Notes: generated by a model from the sequence alone, not told the origin. 64,000 bases of DNA from Hydrogenophaga sp. (GCF_011390835.1 NZ_JAABRQ010000009.1:1-64000); one strand, 5' to 3'. Counted from the stretch's first letter, positions 42,915 through 53,800 are shown. Translations and numbers: made by a program.

Positions 42915-44066
42915 ATGAAAAAATACCACGCTCTTCACATGTTGGGACTCGCCAGTCTCGGCGCAGTCATGGCTGTTCCTGCCCTCGCGCAAGACAGCAG
43001 CTTTTACTACTACGGCATCACCGCCGGCCAGTCGAACACCGACACAGATGCGGCCGGCATCACCGCGGGCCTGCTGCCCGGCGTGAGCGCTGCCAGCACC
43101 AGCACCGACCAGAAAGACACGGCATACAAGCTGTTTGGTGGCTACCAGTTCAACCGCAACATCGCGGTGGAAGGTGGGTATTTCAATCTGGGCCACAACA
43201 GCTTCAACGCGGTGACCTCCCCTGCGGGAACCCTGGCCGGAGAGAGCAAGGTGCAGGGCCTGAACCTGGATCTGGTGGGCACCCTGCCCCTGACCGAACG
43301 CTTCTCTGCGCTGGCACGCATCGGTATCCAGCAAGGTTGGTCCAAGAGCAGCTTCAGTGGTTCCGGCGCCGGCGCGGGCGTGGTGGGTAGCAGCAAAAGC
43401 AACAGCACCAACGTGAAATACGGTTTGGGCGTGCAGTACGAGATCAGCCCATCGGTCTGGGTGCGTGGTGAGGTTGAGCGTTACCGTGTCGACAACGCCG
43501 TGGGGCATATCCAGAATGTGGACGTCACCAGCGTGAGCCTGGTGTTCCCGTTTGGTCGCAAGCCAGAGCGGCGCATGGCCGCCGCACCTGCCTATGTGGC
43601 GCCAGCCCCTGCGCCAGTCGCCATGGCCCCTGCGGTGGTCGCGGTGGCGCCGCCCCCTGCTCCGGTGGCTGTGGTACCTGCGGTTCAGCGCGTGAGCTTC
43701 TCAGCTGACACGCTGTTTGGCTTTGACAAGGCCACCGTTCGCCCCGAAGGCAAGGCCTCGCTGGACGATTTCACCAACAAGCTGAACGGCACCACCTACG
43801 AGTCGATCAAGGTCGAAGGCTACACCGACCGCAAAGGGTCTACCGACTACAACCAGACCTTGTCGGGCGAACGCGCCAATTCGGTGAAGGATTACCTGGT
43901 CGTCAGCGGCAAGCTGGACCCGACCAAGATCAGTGCCGTGGGCATGGGTGAGTCGGCGCCGGTGACCAAGCTCGAAGACTGTTCGGACAAACTGCCCCGC
44001 GCCCAGCTGATCACCTGCTTGCAGCCCGATCGACGCGTGGAAGTGGAAGTCACGGGCACCCGCTGA
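42915..44066 (+). CDS. OmpA-family outer-membrane protein
   Basis: A 383-residue outer-membrane protein: signal peptide (MKKYHALHMLGLASLGAVMA, cleavage after ALAQ), an eight-stranded OmpA-like beta-barrel (about 25-215), an Ala/Pro/Val linker, and a C-terminal OmpA peptidoglycan-binding domain (about 260-383; VSFSADTLFGFDKATVRPEG and the VEGYTDRKGSTDYNQTLSGE motif). It anchors the outer membrane to peptidoglycan. The start has RBS AAGAAAGACC. Its promoter, leader and signal-peptide region are duplicated in front of regulator B. Confidence 0.93.
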   Translation: MKKYHALHMLGLASLGAVMAVPALAQDSSFYYYGITAGQSNTDTDAAGITAGLLPGVSAASTSTDQKDTAYKLFGGYQFNRNIAVEGGYFNLGHNSFNAVTSPAGTLAGESKVQGLNLDLVGTLPLTERFSALARIGIQQGWSKSSFSGSGAGAGVVGSSKSNSTNVKYGLGVQYEISPSVWVRGEVERYRVDNAVGHIQNVDVTSVSLVFPFGRKPERRMAAAPAYVAPAPAPVAMAPAVVAVAPPPAPVAVVPAVQRVSFSADTLFGFDKATVRPEGKASLDDFTNKLNGTTYESIKVEGYTDRKGSTDYNQTLSGERANSVKDYLVVSGKLDPTKISAVGMGESAPVTKLEDCSDKLPRAQLITCLQPDRRVEVEVTGTR

Positions 44067-44085
44067 CCCGCTGTTGCCTTGCCTC

Positions 44086-44107
44086 AGCACCCCTCACGGG
44101 GTGCTGA
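44086..44107 (+). terminator. Hairpin after the OmpA-family gene
   Basis: A perfect 9-bp stem CAGCACCCC (44086-44094) / GGGGTGCTG (44099-44107) with a 4-nt loop, 20 bp after the stop. No T-tract follows, so it is terminator-like but possibly leaky. Confidence 0.5.
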
Positions 44108-44142
44108 CCAGGAAGAGGCCCGCATCCTCAGACTGGCGACCC

Positions 44143-44186
44143 ATGTTCGGTGGCGCACAGACCCCTCCTCGCGTCACGCCTACAAG
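44143..44186 (+). promoter_or_regulatory. Regulon promoter of Crp/Fnr regulator B
   Basis: 20-mer ATGTTCGGTGGCGCACAGAC (44143-44162) with perfect half-sites and GAC, and -10 TACAAG at 44181-44186. The operator start is 90 nt from ATG 44233, matching the ompA arrangement (91 nt). Confidence 0.7.
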
Positions 44187-44232
44187 CAGCTGAGCGCTTT
44201 GCGCTGTGTGTTGACGACGCAAGAAAGGCCCC

Positions 44233-45135
44233 ATGAACAACCGCCACACCTTCCGCATCGTGGGACTCCCCAGTGTCCGTGCGGGCATCGGCGTTCCCAC
44301 CATGTCTGCCACGCCGGCGGGGCTCAGCCCATGTGCGCCGCTCGGACACGGTACCCTGGCCGACCTGCTGTGCATGCTGGGAATCGATACCCTGATCACG
44401 CCAGACGAGGCGAATGCGGCAAGCCAAATGGTGCTGAGGCTGCGCCAGGTGCCGGCGGGCGATCACCTGATCCACATGGGTGCGCCCAGCGAGGCACTGT
44501 ATTTTGTGCGCACGGGCACCTTCAAGATTTCCCGTACCGACGAAGAAGGCCACGAACAGGTGCAGGCTTTCGCCGGGTGCAAGGACATTGTGGGCTTTGA
44601 CGCCTTGTGCATGGACACCTACCCCACTGCCGCCATCGCGCTGGAAGACTCTGCCGTCTACGTGGTTCACAAGAGCGATCTGCTTGATCTGAGCCGGGCG
44701 GTGCCGGCGTTCGGGCTGGAACTGCAGCGCGCTGGCAGCCGGGCACTCACCCGCACCACCGCACTGCTGGATGTGATGTCGGCCGTGTTGGCAGAAGTTC
44801 GACTCGCGCGCTTTCTGCTCCAGATGTCGTGCCAGATGGCTGCAGCTGGTCAGTCGCCTCGGCGCTTTCACCTGCTCATGGGTCGGCGCGACATCGCCCG
44901 AGCGCTCGGCGTGGCGCACGAGACGGTCAGCCGATCGTTCACCGCGCTGGCCATCGCGCACTTCATCCACGTGGACGGCCGAAACGTGGAAATCCTCGAC
45001 ATGGACGGCCTCAAGGTCCATTCGCGCAGCACCCGCCGCTCGCAAGACGATCTGGGGACGCCATCTGCGCGCCTGCAGGCGCAGCAGCGGCGCAGCGCCT
45101 TCATTCCGATGGGATTGAGCAGCCTGGCCGCGTGA
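44233..45135 (+). CDS. Crp/Fnr-family regulator B (FNR-like recognition helix)
   Basis: A 300-residue regulator with a cNMP-like beta-roll (about 65-160), dimerisation helix, and HTH (about 215-245, GRRDIARALGVAHETVSRSF). The E-T-V-S-R helix is FNR-like and differs from regulators A and C. Several Cys residues are present, but not the FNR N-terminal Cys cluster spacing. Its first 23 codons (MNNRHTFRIVGLPSVRAGIG) align with the OmpA-family signal peptide (MKKYHALHMLGLASLGAVMA), so the N-terminus appears derived from ompA; the native start may be ATG 44302. Confidence 0.88.
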   Translation: MNNRHTFRIVGLPSVRAGIGVPTMSATPAGLSPCAPLGHGTLADLLCMLGIDTLITPDEANAASQMVLRLRQVPAGDHLIHMGAPSEALYFVRTGTFKISRTDEEGHEQVQAFAGCKDIVGFDALCMDTYPTAAIALEDSAVYVVHKSDLLDLSRAVPAFGLELQRAGSRALTRTTALLDVMSAVLAEVRLARFLLQMSCQMAAAGQSPRRFHLLMGRRDIARALGVAHETVSRSFTALAIAHFIHVDGRNVEILDMDGLKVHSRSTRRSQDDLGTPSARLQAQQRRSAFIPMGLSSLAA

Positions 45136-45303
45136 AGAGGTCGCCGCCCTGCAACCCACCCCGCGCCCTCTTCGAATCGTGTACCAGATAGATCCAGCGC
45201 CCGCCTAGCGGTGTTTGCCTGGTCGCCCTCCTTGTGAGGTGCTGACCATTGATGGGCCCGCTGCCAGCCTTGGCAGCATGCCCTTTTTTGGCAAGCGCGC
45301 GGC

Positions 45304-45861
45304 CTACATCTGCACCAGGCGACACGCTGCTGGCCAGCCACCCACCGCCTCGGGGGCATCGCCGGCTGGCAGACCCACGCGGGTGAAATCCTGCCGAAGT
45401 TGCGTGCGGCGGCGCTGCGCCATCTGCTCACCGAGCGCGACCGCGTTCAGGCCAGCCAGCCGCAGCTCCACAAACAGCACCGCCTGCGCATCGTCCATGC
45501 TCGGCAGCACACAGTCGGCAATGTCGTCCACCGCGCCGTCGTAGCCGGGGTCGCCCGGTTCCATTTCGTCCAGCCGCGCGATCAGCTGGCGCAAGCGGCC
45601 GTGATCACACAAGGTGGTTCTGGCGAGCACTTCACCATCGAGCACCTGGCGCAACGTGGGGTAAAAGATTTCTTCCTCCATCTGGGCACACAGGCAGAGC
45701 GCATCGCAGAGGCGCTCCACGACATCGGCCTTGACGGCGGGGCAACAGCCTGGACCCTGGCACAGGCGTTCGTGTTCGCGCAACAGCTTGCGGATCAGCT
45801 CGTGGTCGCGTCGCAGCTGGTGCAGCGCGTCGCGCGTCTGCTGGTTGGTTTGGGGGCGCAT
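45304..45861 (-). CDS. Hemerythrin-like domain protein
   Basis: A 185-residue helical protein with a hemerythrin-like HHE domain: QLRRDHELIRKLLREHERLC, MEEEIFYPTLR, and DHGRLRQLIARLDEM. Several His/Glu ligands are present, but the last His expected near LPSMDDAQAVLF is not obvious, so the diiron site may be altered. Cys residues cluster at CQGPGCCP and CDALCLC. It possibly senses O2, NO or iron. The ATG at 45861 is far from the visible AAAGGAAAGG. It lies downstream of regulator C. Confidence 0.75.
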   Translation of the reverse strand: MRPQTNQQTRDALHQLRRDHELIRKLLREHERLCQGPGCCPAVKADVVERLCDALCLCAQMEEEIFYPTLRQVLDGEVLARTTLCDHGRLRQLIARLDEMEPGDPGYDGAVDDIADCVLPSMDDAQAVLFVELRLAGLNAVALGEQMAQRRRTQLRQDFTRVGLPAGDAPEAVGGWPAACRLVQM

Positions 45862-45880
45862 CCGCTGGCTCGCGCTGGGC

Positions 45881-46087
45881 TCAGGCCTTTCCTTTGGCCG
45901 GCTCTGCGTGTGAAGCGGGGTGCAGGTGCAGGGTCGAGCGCTGGGTCGGCGTGGGCGACTGGGGTGCGGCGGGCGGCACCGGCTCGGGCATCTGGCCCTC
46001 CGGCGGCGCACCCTCGCTGGTCATGGCGTTTTCCTGCTGCTCCAGCGTGAGTGGCCGGGGGGTGGCTCGGTTGGCGACGGTGATCAT
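45881..46087 (-). CDS. Small Pro-rich hypothetical protein
   Basis: A 68-residue frame (MITVANRATPRPLTLEQQEN...) with a Pro/Ala/Thr-rich middle and a basic end. No domain is recognised. It lies between regulator C (102 bp away) and the hemerythrin gene (19-bp gap) on the same strand. The ribosome-binding site is weak. It is possibly real but unproven. Confidence 0.4.
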   Translation of the reverse strand: MITVANRATPRPLTLEQQENAMTSEGAPPEGQMPEPVPPAAPQSPTPTQRSTLHLHPASHAEPAKGKA

Positions 46088-46189
46088 CTCAAGGCCCAGG
46101 TTCAGGGTTGTGCACCATGCACCACCGCAGGGTGTCTTTATCGCCGCCCACACCCGTGAGGTCTGTTCGGTAGCGCACGTTGCCCGGCG

Positions 46190-46909
46190 CTAGACCGCCA
46201 TTTCGGGGGGCAGCAGCCGGCCGTACTCCGATTTCACCACGGCATAACACTCGCAGACGCGGGCTTCCAGCCCAGGGCGGTCGAGCACGTTGATGTGCCC
46301 CCGAACGTACTTGATGAGACCCAGCTTTTGCAGCTTGAGCGCCGCTTCGGTGACGCCCTCGCGGCGCACGCCCAGCATGTTGGCGATCAGTTCCTGCGTC
46401 ATCACCAGCTCGTTGCCGCTCAGGCGGTCCAGGCTCAGCAGCAGCCAGCGGCACAGCTGCTGGTCCAGCGAATGGTGGCGGTTGCACACCGCCGTCTGGG
46501 ACATCTGCGTGATGAGCGCCTGGGTGAAGCGCAGCAACAGGTGCAGCACCGGGCCGGAGCGGTTGAATTCTTCCTTGATGTCGGCTGCGCGCAGGCGGTA
46601 GCCCTTGCCCGCGCTCTGAACCACGGCGCGGCTGGGCGTGGTTTCGCCGCCCATGAAGAGCGCAATGCCCACCAGCCCTTCGTTGCCCACCACCGCGATC
46701 TCGGCCGAGGCGCCGTCTTCCAGCACATACAGGAGCGAAATGATGGCGCTGGTGGGGAAGTAGACATGGCTCATCTTGGCGCCCGATTCGTACAGCACCA
46801 AGCCCAGCGGCAGGTCCACGGCTTCCAGCCTGGGTGCGATACGCTGCCACACCGCAGGTGGCATGGAGGACAGCAAATGGTTGGTTGTTTGGTCGACGGT
46901 GATGTTCAA
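46190..46909 (-). CDS. Crp/Fnr-family regulator C
   Basis: A 239-residue regulator of the same subfamily as regulator A: beta-roll (about 30-120, with FPTSAIISLLYVL), dimerisation helix, and HTH ELIANMLGVRREGVTEAALK with recognition helix near residues 181-194. It shares LGVRR-x-GVTEAA-x-K-x-Q with regulator A, so the same operator is predicted. It is divergent from the fatty-acid hydroxylase gene. A perfect palindromic operator and a second site lie between them. It probably autoregulates. Confidence 0.92.
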   Translation of the reverse strand: MNITVDQTTNHLLSSMPPAVWQRIAPRLEAVDLPLGLVLYESGAKMSHVYFPTSAIISLLYVLEDGASAEIAVVGNEGLVGIALFMGGETTPSRAVVQSAGKGYRLRAADIKEEFNRSGPVLHLLLRFTQALITQMSQTAVCNRHHSLDQQLCRWLLLSLDRLSGNELVMTQELIANMLGVRREGVTEAALKLQKLGLIKYVRGHINVLDRPGLEARVCECYAVVKSEYGRLLPPEMAV

Positions 46910-46966
46910 GTGAAGCCTTTGGGTCGCGGCGTTTTCGCCCTGCGAAACGTGTGTGTGACAGGTTGT

Positions 46967-47012
46967 AGCCTACCCAAGTCAGTGTGCGCCGTATGTACGC
47001 TGGCGTACATAC
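46967..47012 (-). promoter_or_regulatory. Palindromic operator and promoter of regulator C
   Basis: A 22-bp inverted repeat (46991-47012; arms GTATGTACGC and GCGTACATAC around a central TG) contains TGTACG-N4-CGTACA. On the minus strand the 20-mer ATGTACGCCAGCGTACATAC ends at 46991, followed by -10 TAGGCT at 46967-46972. This is the most symmetrical member of the set. Confidence 0.75.
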
Positions 47013-47027
47013 CTGACGACCGGCGGC

Positions 47028-47071
47028 GTGTACGTCAGCGCACAGACGCGCCGCTGCGCAGTGGCCAGCAT
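47028..47071 (+). promoter_or_regulatory. Regulon promoter of fatty-acid hydroxylase gene
   Basis: 20-mer GTGTACGTCAGCGCACAGAC (47028-47047) with both half-sites and GAC, and -10-like CAGCAT at 47066-47071. The predicted start is near 47078, 25 nt before ATG 47103. Confidence 0.65.
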
Positions 47072-47102
47072 TGGGGTTTTGCCTTGGCCCCAAGGACTTT
47101 GC

Positions 47103-47693
47103 ATGCCTTTGTTGTCGATCGAACACAGCACCACCGCCTACCGCGCGGACTTTTTCCTCTATGGCAGCGCCGTGCTCGCGCTGGGCGGCTGGCTGGTCCT
47201 GCGTGCCCCCAGCGGCATGTCGCTGGGGCTCTCGGCGCTGGTGGTGCTGGGATGGCTGGCCTGGAGTCCGGTCGAATACGCACTGCACCGCTTTGTGCTG
47301 CACGGCCTGCCCCCGTTCAAGGGCTGGCACCGGCAGCACCACCAGCGCCCGTTGGCGCTGATCTGTGCGCCCACCGTGTTGAGCGCATCGCTGATCGGTC
47401 TGCTGGTGTGGCTTCCTGCCGCAGGCGCCATGGGACTGTGGCGTGGCAGCGCCCTCACGCTCGGCGTGCTCATGGGCTACCTGGGCTACGCCATCACCCA
47501 CCATGCCCTGCACCACTGGCGCTTGCGCAGCCGCTGGCTGGCGCAGCGCAAATACGCCCATGCGCGCCACCACCACTTGCAGCAGCCCTGTTGCTTTGGC
47601 GTGACCACCGGTCTTTGGGACCGGCTGTTGCACACCAGCGGGAAAAAGAAACCCGCCCTGGTGCATATCCGGGTGGTGCGCCGCCAAGGCTGA
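47103..47693 (+). CDS. Fatty-acid hydroxylase/sterol desaturase superfamily protein
   Basis: A 196-residue membrane protein with four helices and the di-iron His motifs of the superfamily: HRFVLH (H-x4-H), HRQHH, and later HHALHH and HARHHH. It likely oxidises or hydroxylates lipid acyl chains. The short length suits fatty-acid hydroxylases of this group. ATG 47103 is preceded by AAGGA. It is divergent from regulator C and has its own regulon promoter. Confidence 0.88.
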   Translation: MPLLSIEHSTTAYRADFFLYGSAVLALGGWLVLRAPSGMSLGLSALVVLGWLAWSPVEYALHRFVLHGLPPFKGWHRQHHQRPLALICAPTVLSASLIGLLVWLPAAGAMGLWRGSALTLGVLMGYLGYAITHHALHHWRLRSRWLAQRKYAHARHHHLQQPCCFGVTTGLWDRLLHTSGKKKPALVHIRVVRRQG

Positions 47694-47822
47694 GCAGCGC
47701 CGGCTGGGTGCGCAGGCCTCACCCCATTTCGAAATCATGGCGAAACGCGAAGAACCGCCGCAGACAGTGCTGTAGCACGACAAAGCGGTCCGACAAAGTA
47801 CCGTCTTGAGTTCGAACGGGAG

Positions 47823-50800
47823 TCAGCCTTTCAGAGGCACCACCAAGCAGCTGTCAGGCGACAGGTCTTTCCAGCGCAGGCGCTCACCCTCCTGCAGCAG
47901 CTGGGCGTGGGGTTTCGAGGCCAGCTCGGCCGCGGGGTCGCCGCGCACCAGCACAAAATGCATTGAACGCCCGTCGCGCCGCAGCGTGATCTCAGCTTTT
48001 GGCCAGTGCGCTGGCAGGCAGGGCGTGAACCACAGTTCTTCTGCCTGCAGCTGCAAGCCCAGGATGGATTCCAGCGCGGCGCGGTGCAGCCAGCCCGCCG
48101 AGCCGGTGTACCAGCTCCATCCACCTCGCCCGGTGTACGGTGGCGCGCTGTACACATCGGCCGCAAGCGCATAGGGCTCGAGACCGTAGGCCGAGCGCCA
48201 CTGCGGGTGCGCTGCGCGGTGAGCCGGGCTCAGGTAGGTGAAGTACCGGTAGGGCGTGTTGCGGACGAAGGTGTTGCCATGCTCGTGCAGCGCCACCTGC
48301 GCGGCGGCCATCAAGGCCCAGACGCCGGCATGGGCGTACTGGCCGCCGTTTTCCCGCACGCCGGGTGGATAGGCCTGGATGTAGCCTGCGCTGGGGCTGG
48401 CGTGCTGAAGCGGTGGATCCAGCAGGCGGATCAAACCGTTCTCGGCGTCCACGAGCTGGGTCTCTACGGCGTCCATCGCCATGCGCTGGCGCTCGTCAGA
48501 GGTCTGATCCGACAACACAGCCCAGGCCTGCGCGATCAGGTCGATGCGCGCTTCGGGCTGGCTGGCCGAGCCCAGCGGGCTGCCATCGTCAAAGAAAGCG
48601 CGCTTGAACCAGGCGCCATCCCAGGCCTTGGTATCGAGAGCCTCCAGCCAGCCGGCGAACGCCACTTCCCACCGGCGGACCCGGCTCAGCTCGCCGCGCG
48701 CACGCGCCAGCGGCAGCCAATCGCTCACGATGCGGCACAGAAACCAGGCCAGCCAGACCGACTCGCCCCTGCCCTCGCTGCCCACCCGGTTCATGCCGTC
48801 GTTCCAGTCGCCGCCCCCCATCAGGGGCAGGCCGTGCGCACCCACCGGCAGGCTGCGGTCGATGGCGCGCGCCCCGTGCTCGTACACGCTGGCCTGCTGG
48901 GCGCTGATGGCAGGTGAGTCATAGCGATCTTCCGAGCCCTCGGGCACCGGAGGGCTGTCGAGAAAGCTCACCGCTTCGTCCAGCAGCGCCGTGTCGCCGG
49001 TGGCCTGCAGGTAGTGCGCGGTGGCGAAAGGCAGCCACAGCAGGTCGTCCGAAAAATGGGTGCGCACACCGGCGCCACCTGGGCTGTGCCACCAGTGCTG
49101 CACGTCGCCTTCTTCAAACTGGCGCGAGGCACACAAGACGATCTGCGCGCGCAGCATGGCGGGCTGCGCCCACACCAGCGCCATGGTGTCCTGCAGCTGA
49201 TCGCGGTAGCCGGTGGCGCCGCCAGCCTGGTAGAAGCCGGCCTTGGCCCACAGGCGCGAGGACACGGTCTGGTAGAGCAACCAGCGGTTGACCAGGGCGT
49301 CGAACAAGGGGTCGGGCGTCTGGACCTGGGTGGCGCCCAGCAGGCTGTCCCAACGCGCCTGGACAGCGCGCTCGCGTTCGCCAGCGTCGACCTGGCTGGC
49401 CTGGTGCATGAGTGTCCGCGCGGCGTTGGCATCGCCCGCATACCCGATTAAAAACACCTGCTCCAGGCTGGCGCCCGGGCGCAGCGTGAGCGGACGCGAG
49501 AGCGCGGCGCAAGGGTCCAGGCCAAAGCCACTTCGCTGGCCCAGGCGCTGCGGCAGCGCCAGCTGGCCACCCGCGTCAAAGAAGGCGCTGCGGTCGCAAG
49601 TCCAGTCCAGACTGCCGGCGTCACCGGCAGCAGCTTGCGCCTCACAGAAAAACGCGGTGCCGCCCCCAAAGCCGGCCGCATGCTCGGTCTGGGTGCACAG
49701 CAGGCCAAGCAAGTCGCCACCGGGCGGACCTCCCTCCTGCGGCTGGGTCAGCAAGGTGGCGCGGTCGCCTCGCTTCTCTCCCATCATCCACTCCACCAGC
49801 CCGACGAGGCGCAGGTGCGCCTTGCCCGCGCCGTGGTTGGTCAGCTGGATGCGCACCTGCTTGACCGCGTTGTCGGCGTCGACGCACCAGCTGACCAGGA
49901 CCGCCAGCGACCCACGCTGGTGGCGAATGGTGGTGAGGCCCTGGCTGTGAACCACCTGGTAGCGGGTGGCCTCAGCCCCCCAGGCCGACGGTGCCGTGCT
50001 CCAGACCTCGCGGGTGCGGCGATCTTGCAGCAAGAACCATTCGGATGGCGGGTCGGCCACCGGGTCGTTGGCCCAGGCAGTGAGCTGGTTCAGGCGGCTG
50101 TTGAGCGCCCAGGTGTTGCCGGCGCCAGTCTCGGACAAGATCGTCCCGAAGCCGGGGTTGGCGAGCACGTTGGTCCAGGGCATGGGCGTGGCCAGGCCGG
50201 CGCCCGCTTCGAATGCGAAGGCGCTGCGTTCGTGCAGGAAATCGCCGTGGCTGGGCAAGGCCTCGGTCTCGCTCAGGCGCAGTGGCACCGGATCGTGCGC
50301 CGGTACCCCGCCGTTCCCGAGGTGCGTCCCGGCGGTATCAAAGCGGTCGCACCAGGCGCGCACCTGGTGCAGCAGCGCCTGGCCGTCGGCTTGCAACTGC
50401 ACGCGGGCCAGACTGTGCAAGGTGGTGATCTGCTCGGGCGAGAGCTCGTCGACGCGCAACAGGTGCAGGCCGGTGGCAGCTTGAATCGGGTGAGCCTGCT
50501 GGTCGATGGCGTGTTGTTCGCGCAGCAGGGCGAGCGCGCGCTGCAGCGGCATCTCGTAAGAGTGCAGTTCGCGGCTGAGCACCACCACATCGCAAGCCAC
50601 GCCCGCGCGCGACCACTCGCGCAGCACCAGCGCCAGCACGCACAGCAGGCCCAGGCCCTTGGGCATCCCGGCATGCACCAGCAGCAGGGGCCGGTCACCC
50701 GAGATGCCCAGCGGCCACAGCGTTCGCCGGTCACTGTGCAGCGCGCCGGCGTCAGCCGATCCCGATGGCGTCGCATGCGCCTGCGGCAGGGTCAGCACCA

Positions 50801-53800
50801 GCGCAGTGGTGAGGGCCTGCATCGCGGGCAGGTAGTCGACACGCGGGCGGTGCGGCTGCGCGGCAATGCCCGCCAGCGTGGCCGACATCAGCGAAGAGCG
50901 TTCCACGTAGCTCGGCTGACGGTACTTGTCGATCACCGCCAGCAGGGTGGCGGCGTCGTCGCTGGCGGCGGTGGCAAAGGTGACGCTGGCCTGAGCCCCC
51001 GGCGCGATCAACACCCGCACACCGAGAACCGCCACCGGGTCGAGCCCGGTGTCGAGAGCGGTCGGCACCAGCGGCACGGCTTTCAGCGCGGCCAGCGGTT
51101 GTGCCGGCGTGTGCAGCCGGCCCAGCCACTGCGCCCGGTCGGTCTGGCAGCGCAACCCCAGCACCTTGCCTTCGGCGCTGGCCACAAAATGCGCCGCCTG
51201 CAGCGTGCCTTCGGTCTGCAAGCGGGGGGTGCGCACGCAGCGCAGTGCCTGCTGTTCGGGCAACCAGTCGGTCTTGACGAACAGGTTGGAAAACGCCGGA
51301 TGTGCCTCGTCGGCGGCGTGGCTGGCCAGCGTGATGTCCAGCGCCGAGATCAGCTCCAGCTCGATGGCTTCACTGCTTCGGTTGACCAGCAACACCTTGC
51401 GCAGCTCGATGTCGTCTTCCGGGCTGACCCAGACCGTGGTGGTGACCTTCAGCTCGGGCCAGGTCGCGTCGAAACACACGCGGTCGGTGTGGAAGCGGCA
51501 CTGGTAGCTGGCGTCGGGATCGGGCGCCGGGTGGCGCGTGACCGACACCGCCGCGCCGCTGCCACCCAGACGCAGGTAGATGAAGGCCCCACTGGCGTCG
51601 CGCATCGCATCGTCGCGCCAGCGGGTGATGCCAGTCTGGCCCCAGCGGCTCCAGCCCGCGCCGTGGGAGCGCAGCGTGACGCTGTAGCGCCCGTTGGACA
51701 GCAGGTGCGTGGGCTCCAGCGCCTGCGCGCCGGGCGTGAGCATGCGGACGTGCTCGGACGCGTGCCGCGGCAGGGCTGGCAAGGGCTGGGTCTGCAAGCG
51801 GTGCAGGGCCGGCAGCTCGCGCGGCGCGCGCTCGTGCAGCAGCGAACACACGGCTTCGATGCGCGGATGCGACATGCCCCAGCGCTGCGCCACCCCGCCG
51901 CACAGCACATTGGCCAGCGCCACGATGCTCATGCCCTGGTGATGTGCCATGAAAGTGTTGACCAGGGTGAAGGGCTCACCATGGATCTGCCGTGCCTGCG
52001 TGAAGTCCAGCGCTTCGATGAATCCGTAGCGCCCGCGGGCAGACAGCGCACTCAAGGCCCGCAGGTTGTTACACGCCAGCGCCGCGTCCACCTGGGTGGC
52101 CAGCGCCGTGGCGTAGGGCGCGATGACCTGCTCGGCCGCTGGCGTTCGCCGCATCGCCAGCCTTGGCACGCCCTGCGGCGCGTACTGGTAGGCCAGGGTG
52201 TGGTCTTGCCCGGCGTAGGCGCTCTCCGAAATGCCCCAGGGCATGGCGCTACCGCGCACGAAGGCGATCTGCTCCCGCAGCGCCGAGCGACCGGCTTCGA
52301 ACAGCGCGCTGTCACGCGGCGGCTGCACCACCAGGGTGGGCATCAGGTACTCGAACATCGAACCCGACCAGGAGCGCAACACGGCGCGCCGCCCGCTGGC
52401 AAAAAAGGGCCGGCCCAGCGCCGCCCAGTGGCGCACCGGCAGCTCGCCCTTGGCGATGGCGAGCAGGCTGGTGGTGCGCGATTCGGAGGCCAGCAGGTCG
52501 TAGAAGCTGGTGTCGAGCTGCTGATGGTCGACCCGGTAGCCGATGTGCAGCAGGTGGCGCTTGGGGTGGTAGAGGAAGTGGAAATCGGCTTCCCAGGCCA
52601 TGGCTTCGAGCTGCTCGGCCGCGGCCTGCAGGCGTTGTTGGGTGCGCTCACAGCTGCCCGCCCCTCGGGCTGCGACGTCCAGCCCCCCTGAGCGCAGGGT
52701 GGCCAGGTGGTCGGCCAGCAGCCAGCGCAATTCGTCCTTGGGTGTGGTGGGGTGGCTGACAATGGCCGGGTTGCGCGCGGGTTGCAGCCCTTCGAGCTCA
52801 GCCTGCGCTTGCAGCAGCAGAGCGAGGAACGCGGCGCAGGCGGTGGCATCGACCGACTCGGGTGGTGTGGCATCCAGCAACTGCCCAAGCGCCGTCTGGT
52901 GCAGCGGCTGGTGAAGCACCGACTGGAGCAGTGGCAGATGGGGCTGCAGGCGCTCGCGAGACCTCGCAATGGCCTGCAGGTTGGCTGAGGCTTCGTGTGG
53001 ATCCTGCGCCAGCTCGCGGCAGGCCTGAGCCACCGTGAGCAGGTGGGCGCTGAGGTTGCCGCTGTCCACCGTGGACACATAGCGCGGCGGCAGCGGCTGC
53101 AGGGTCTCGGTGTCGTACCAGTTCAGGAAATGACCCCGGTGGCGCTCCATTTGCTGCAAGGTGGTGCAGGTGGCATCCAGGCGCGCCAGCAGGTCCTGCG
53201 TGCCGATCCAGCCAAACCGGCGCGCGCAGGCCGCGCTCAGCAGGTAGAGCCCGATGTTGGTGGGCGAGGTGCGATGGGCTTCGATCTCGTACGGAAAGAG
53301 CTGCAGGTTGTCAGGCGGCAGGTGGTGGTTCTGGGGGTTCACGCAGCGCTCGAACAGGCGCCAGGTGTCGCGCGCCACACCGTCCAGCAATACCCGGTCA
53401 GCGGGCCGCAACGCCTTGCTGCGGCTGGGCCATGGTGTGTTGCTCGCCCAGACCAGCAGCGGTGCCAGCGCCCAGAGCACGAGCACGGTGAGCGTGAGTG
53501 CACCGGGCGCAGGCGGCGTGAGCAGCCACAGGCCCACCAGCCACAGCAGCGCACCGACGGGCTCGATGCGGTGGCGCCCAAGGGTGGCGGGCAGGCGGGT
53601 GGCCAGGCCAGCCTGAGCGGCCTCTGCGGTGGTCCATTCGAGCAGGTGCAGCCGGCTCACCGCCAGCCGGTGCAGCGTGCGCAGCACAGCGTCGAGCGAC
53701 ATCAGTGCCTGCTGCTGCAGCAGCGCCAGGTGCCAGAAGCCTCCGCCCACGGCGCGCAGCAGATCCAGCGAGCCAGCCACGAAAAAACGCGCGCCCAGCA

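Noticed and set aside
46089-47783. A 564-codon minus-strand open frame spanning regulator C and the hydroxylase
   Set aside because: It overlaps regulator C in another frame and runs antisense to the hydroxylase; it has no domain, and both overlapped genes have clear motifs.
49635-52691. A 1018-codon open frame on the strand opposite the glucan synthase gene
   Set aside because: It is a shadow of a high-GC gene (rich in Arg, Gln, His, Gly, Ala) with no domain; the opposite strand encodes a clear NdvB protein with motifs.
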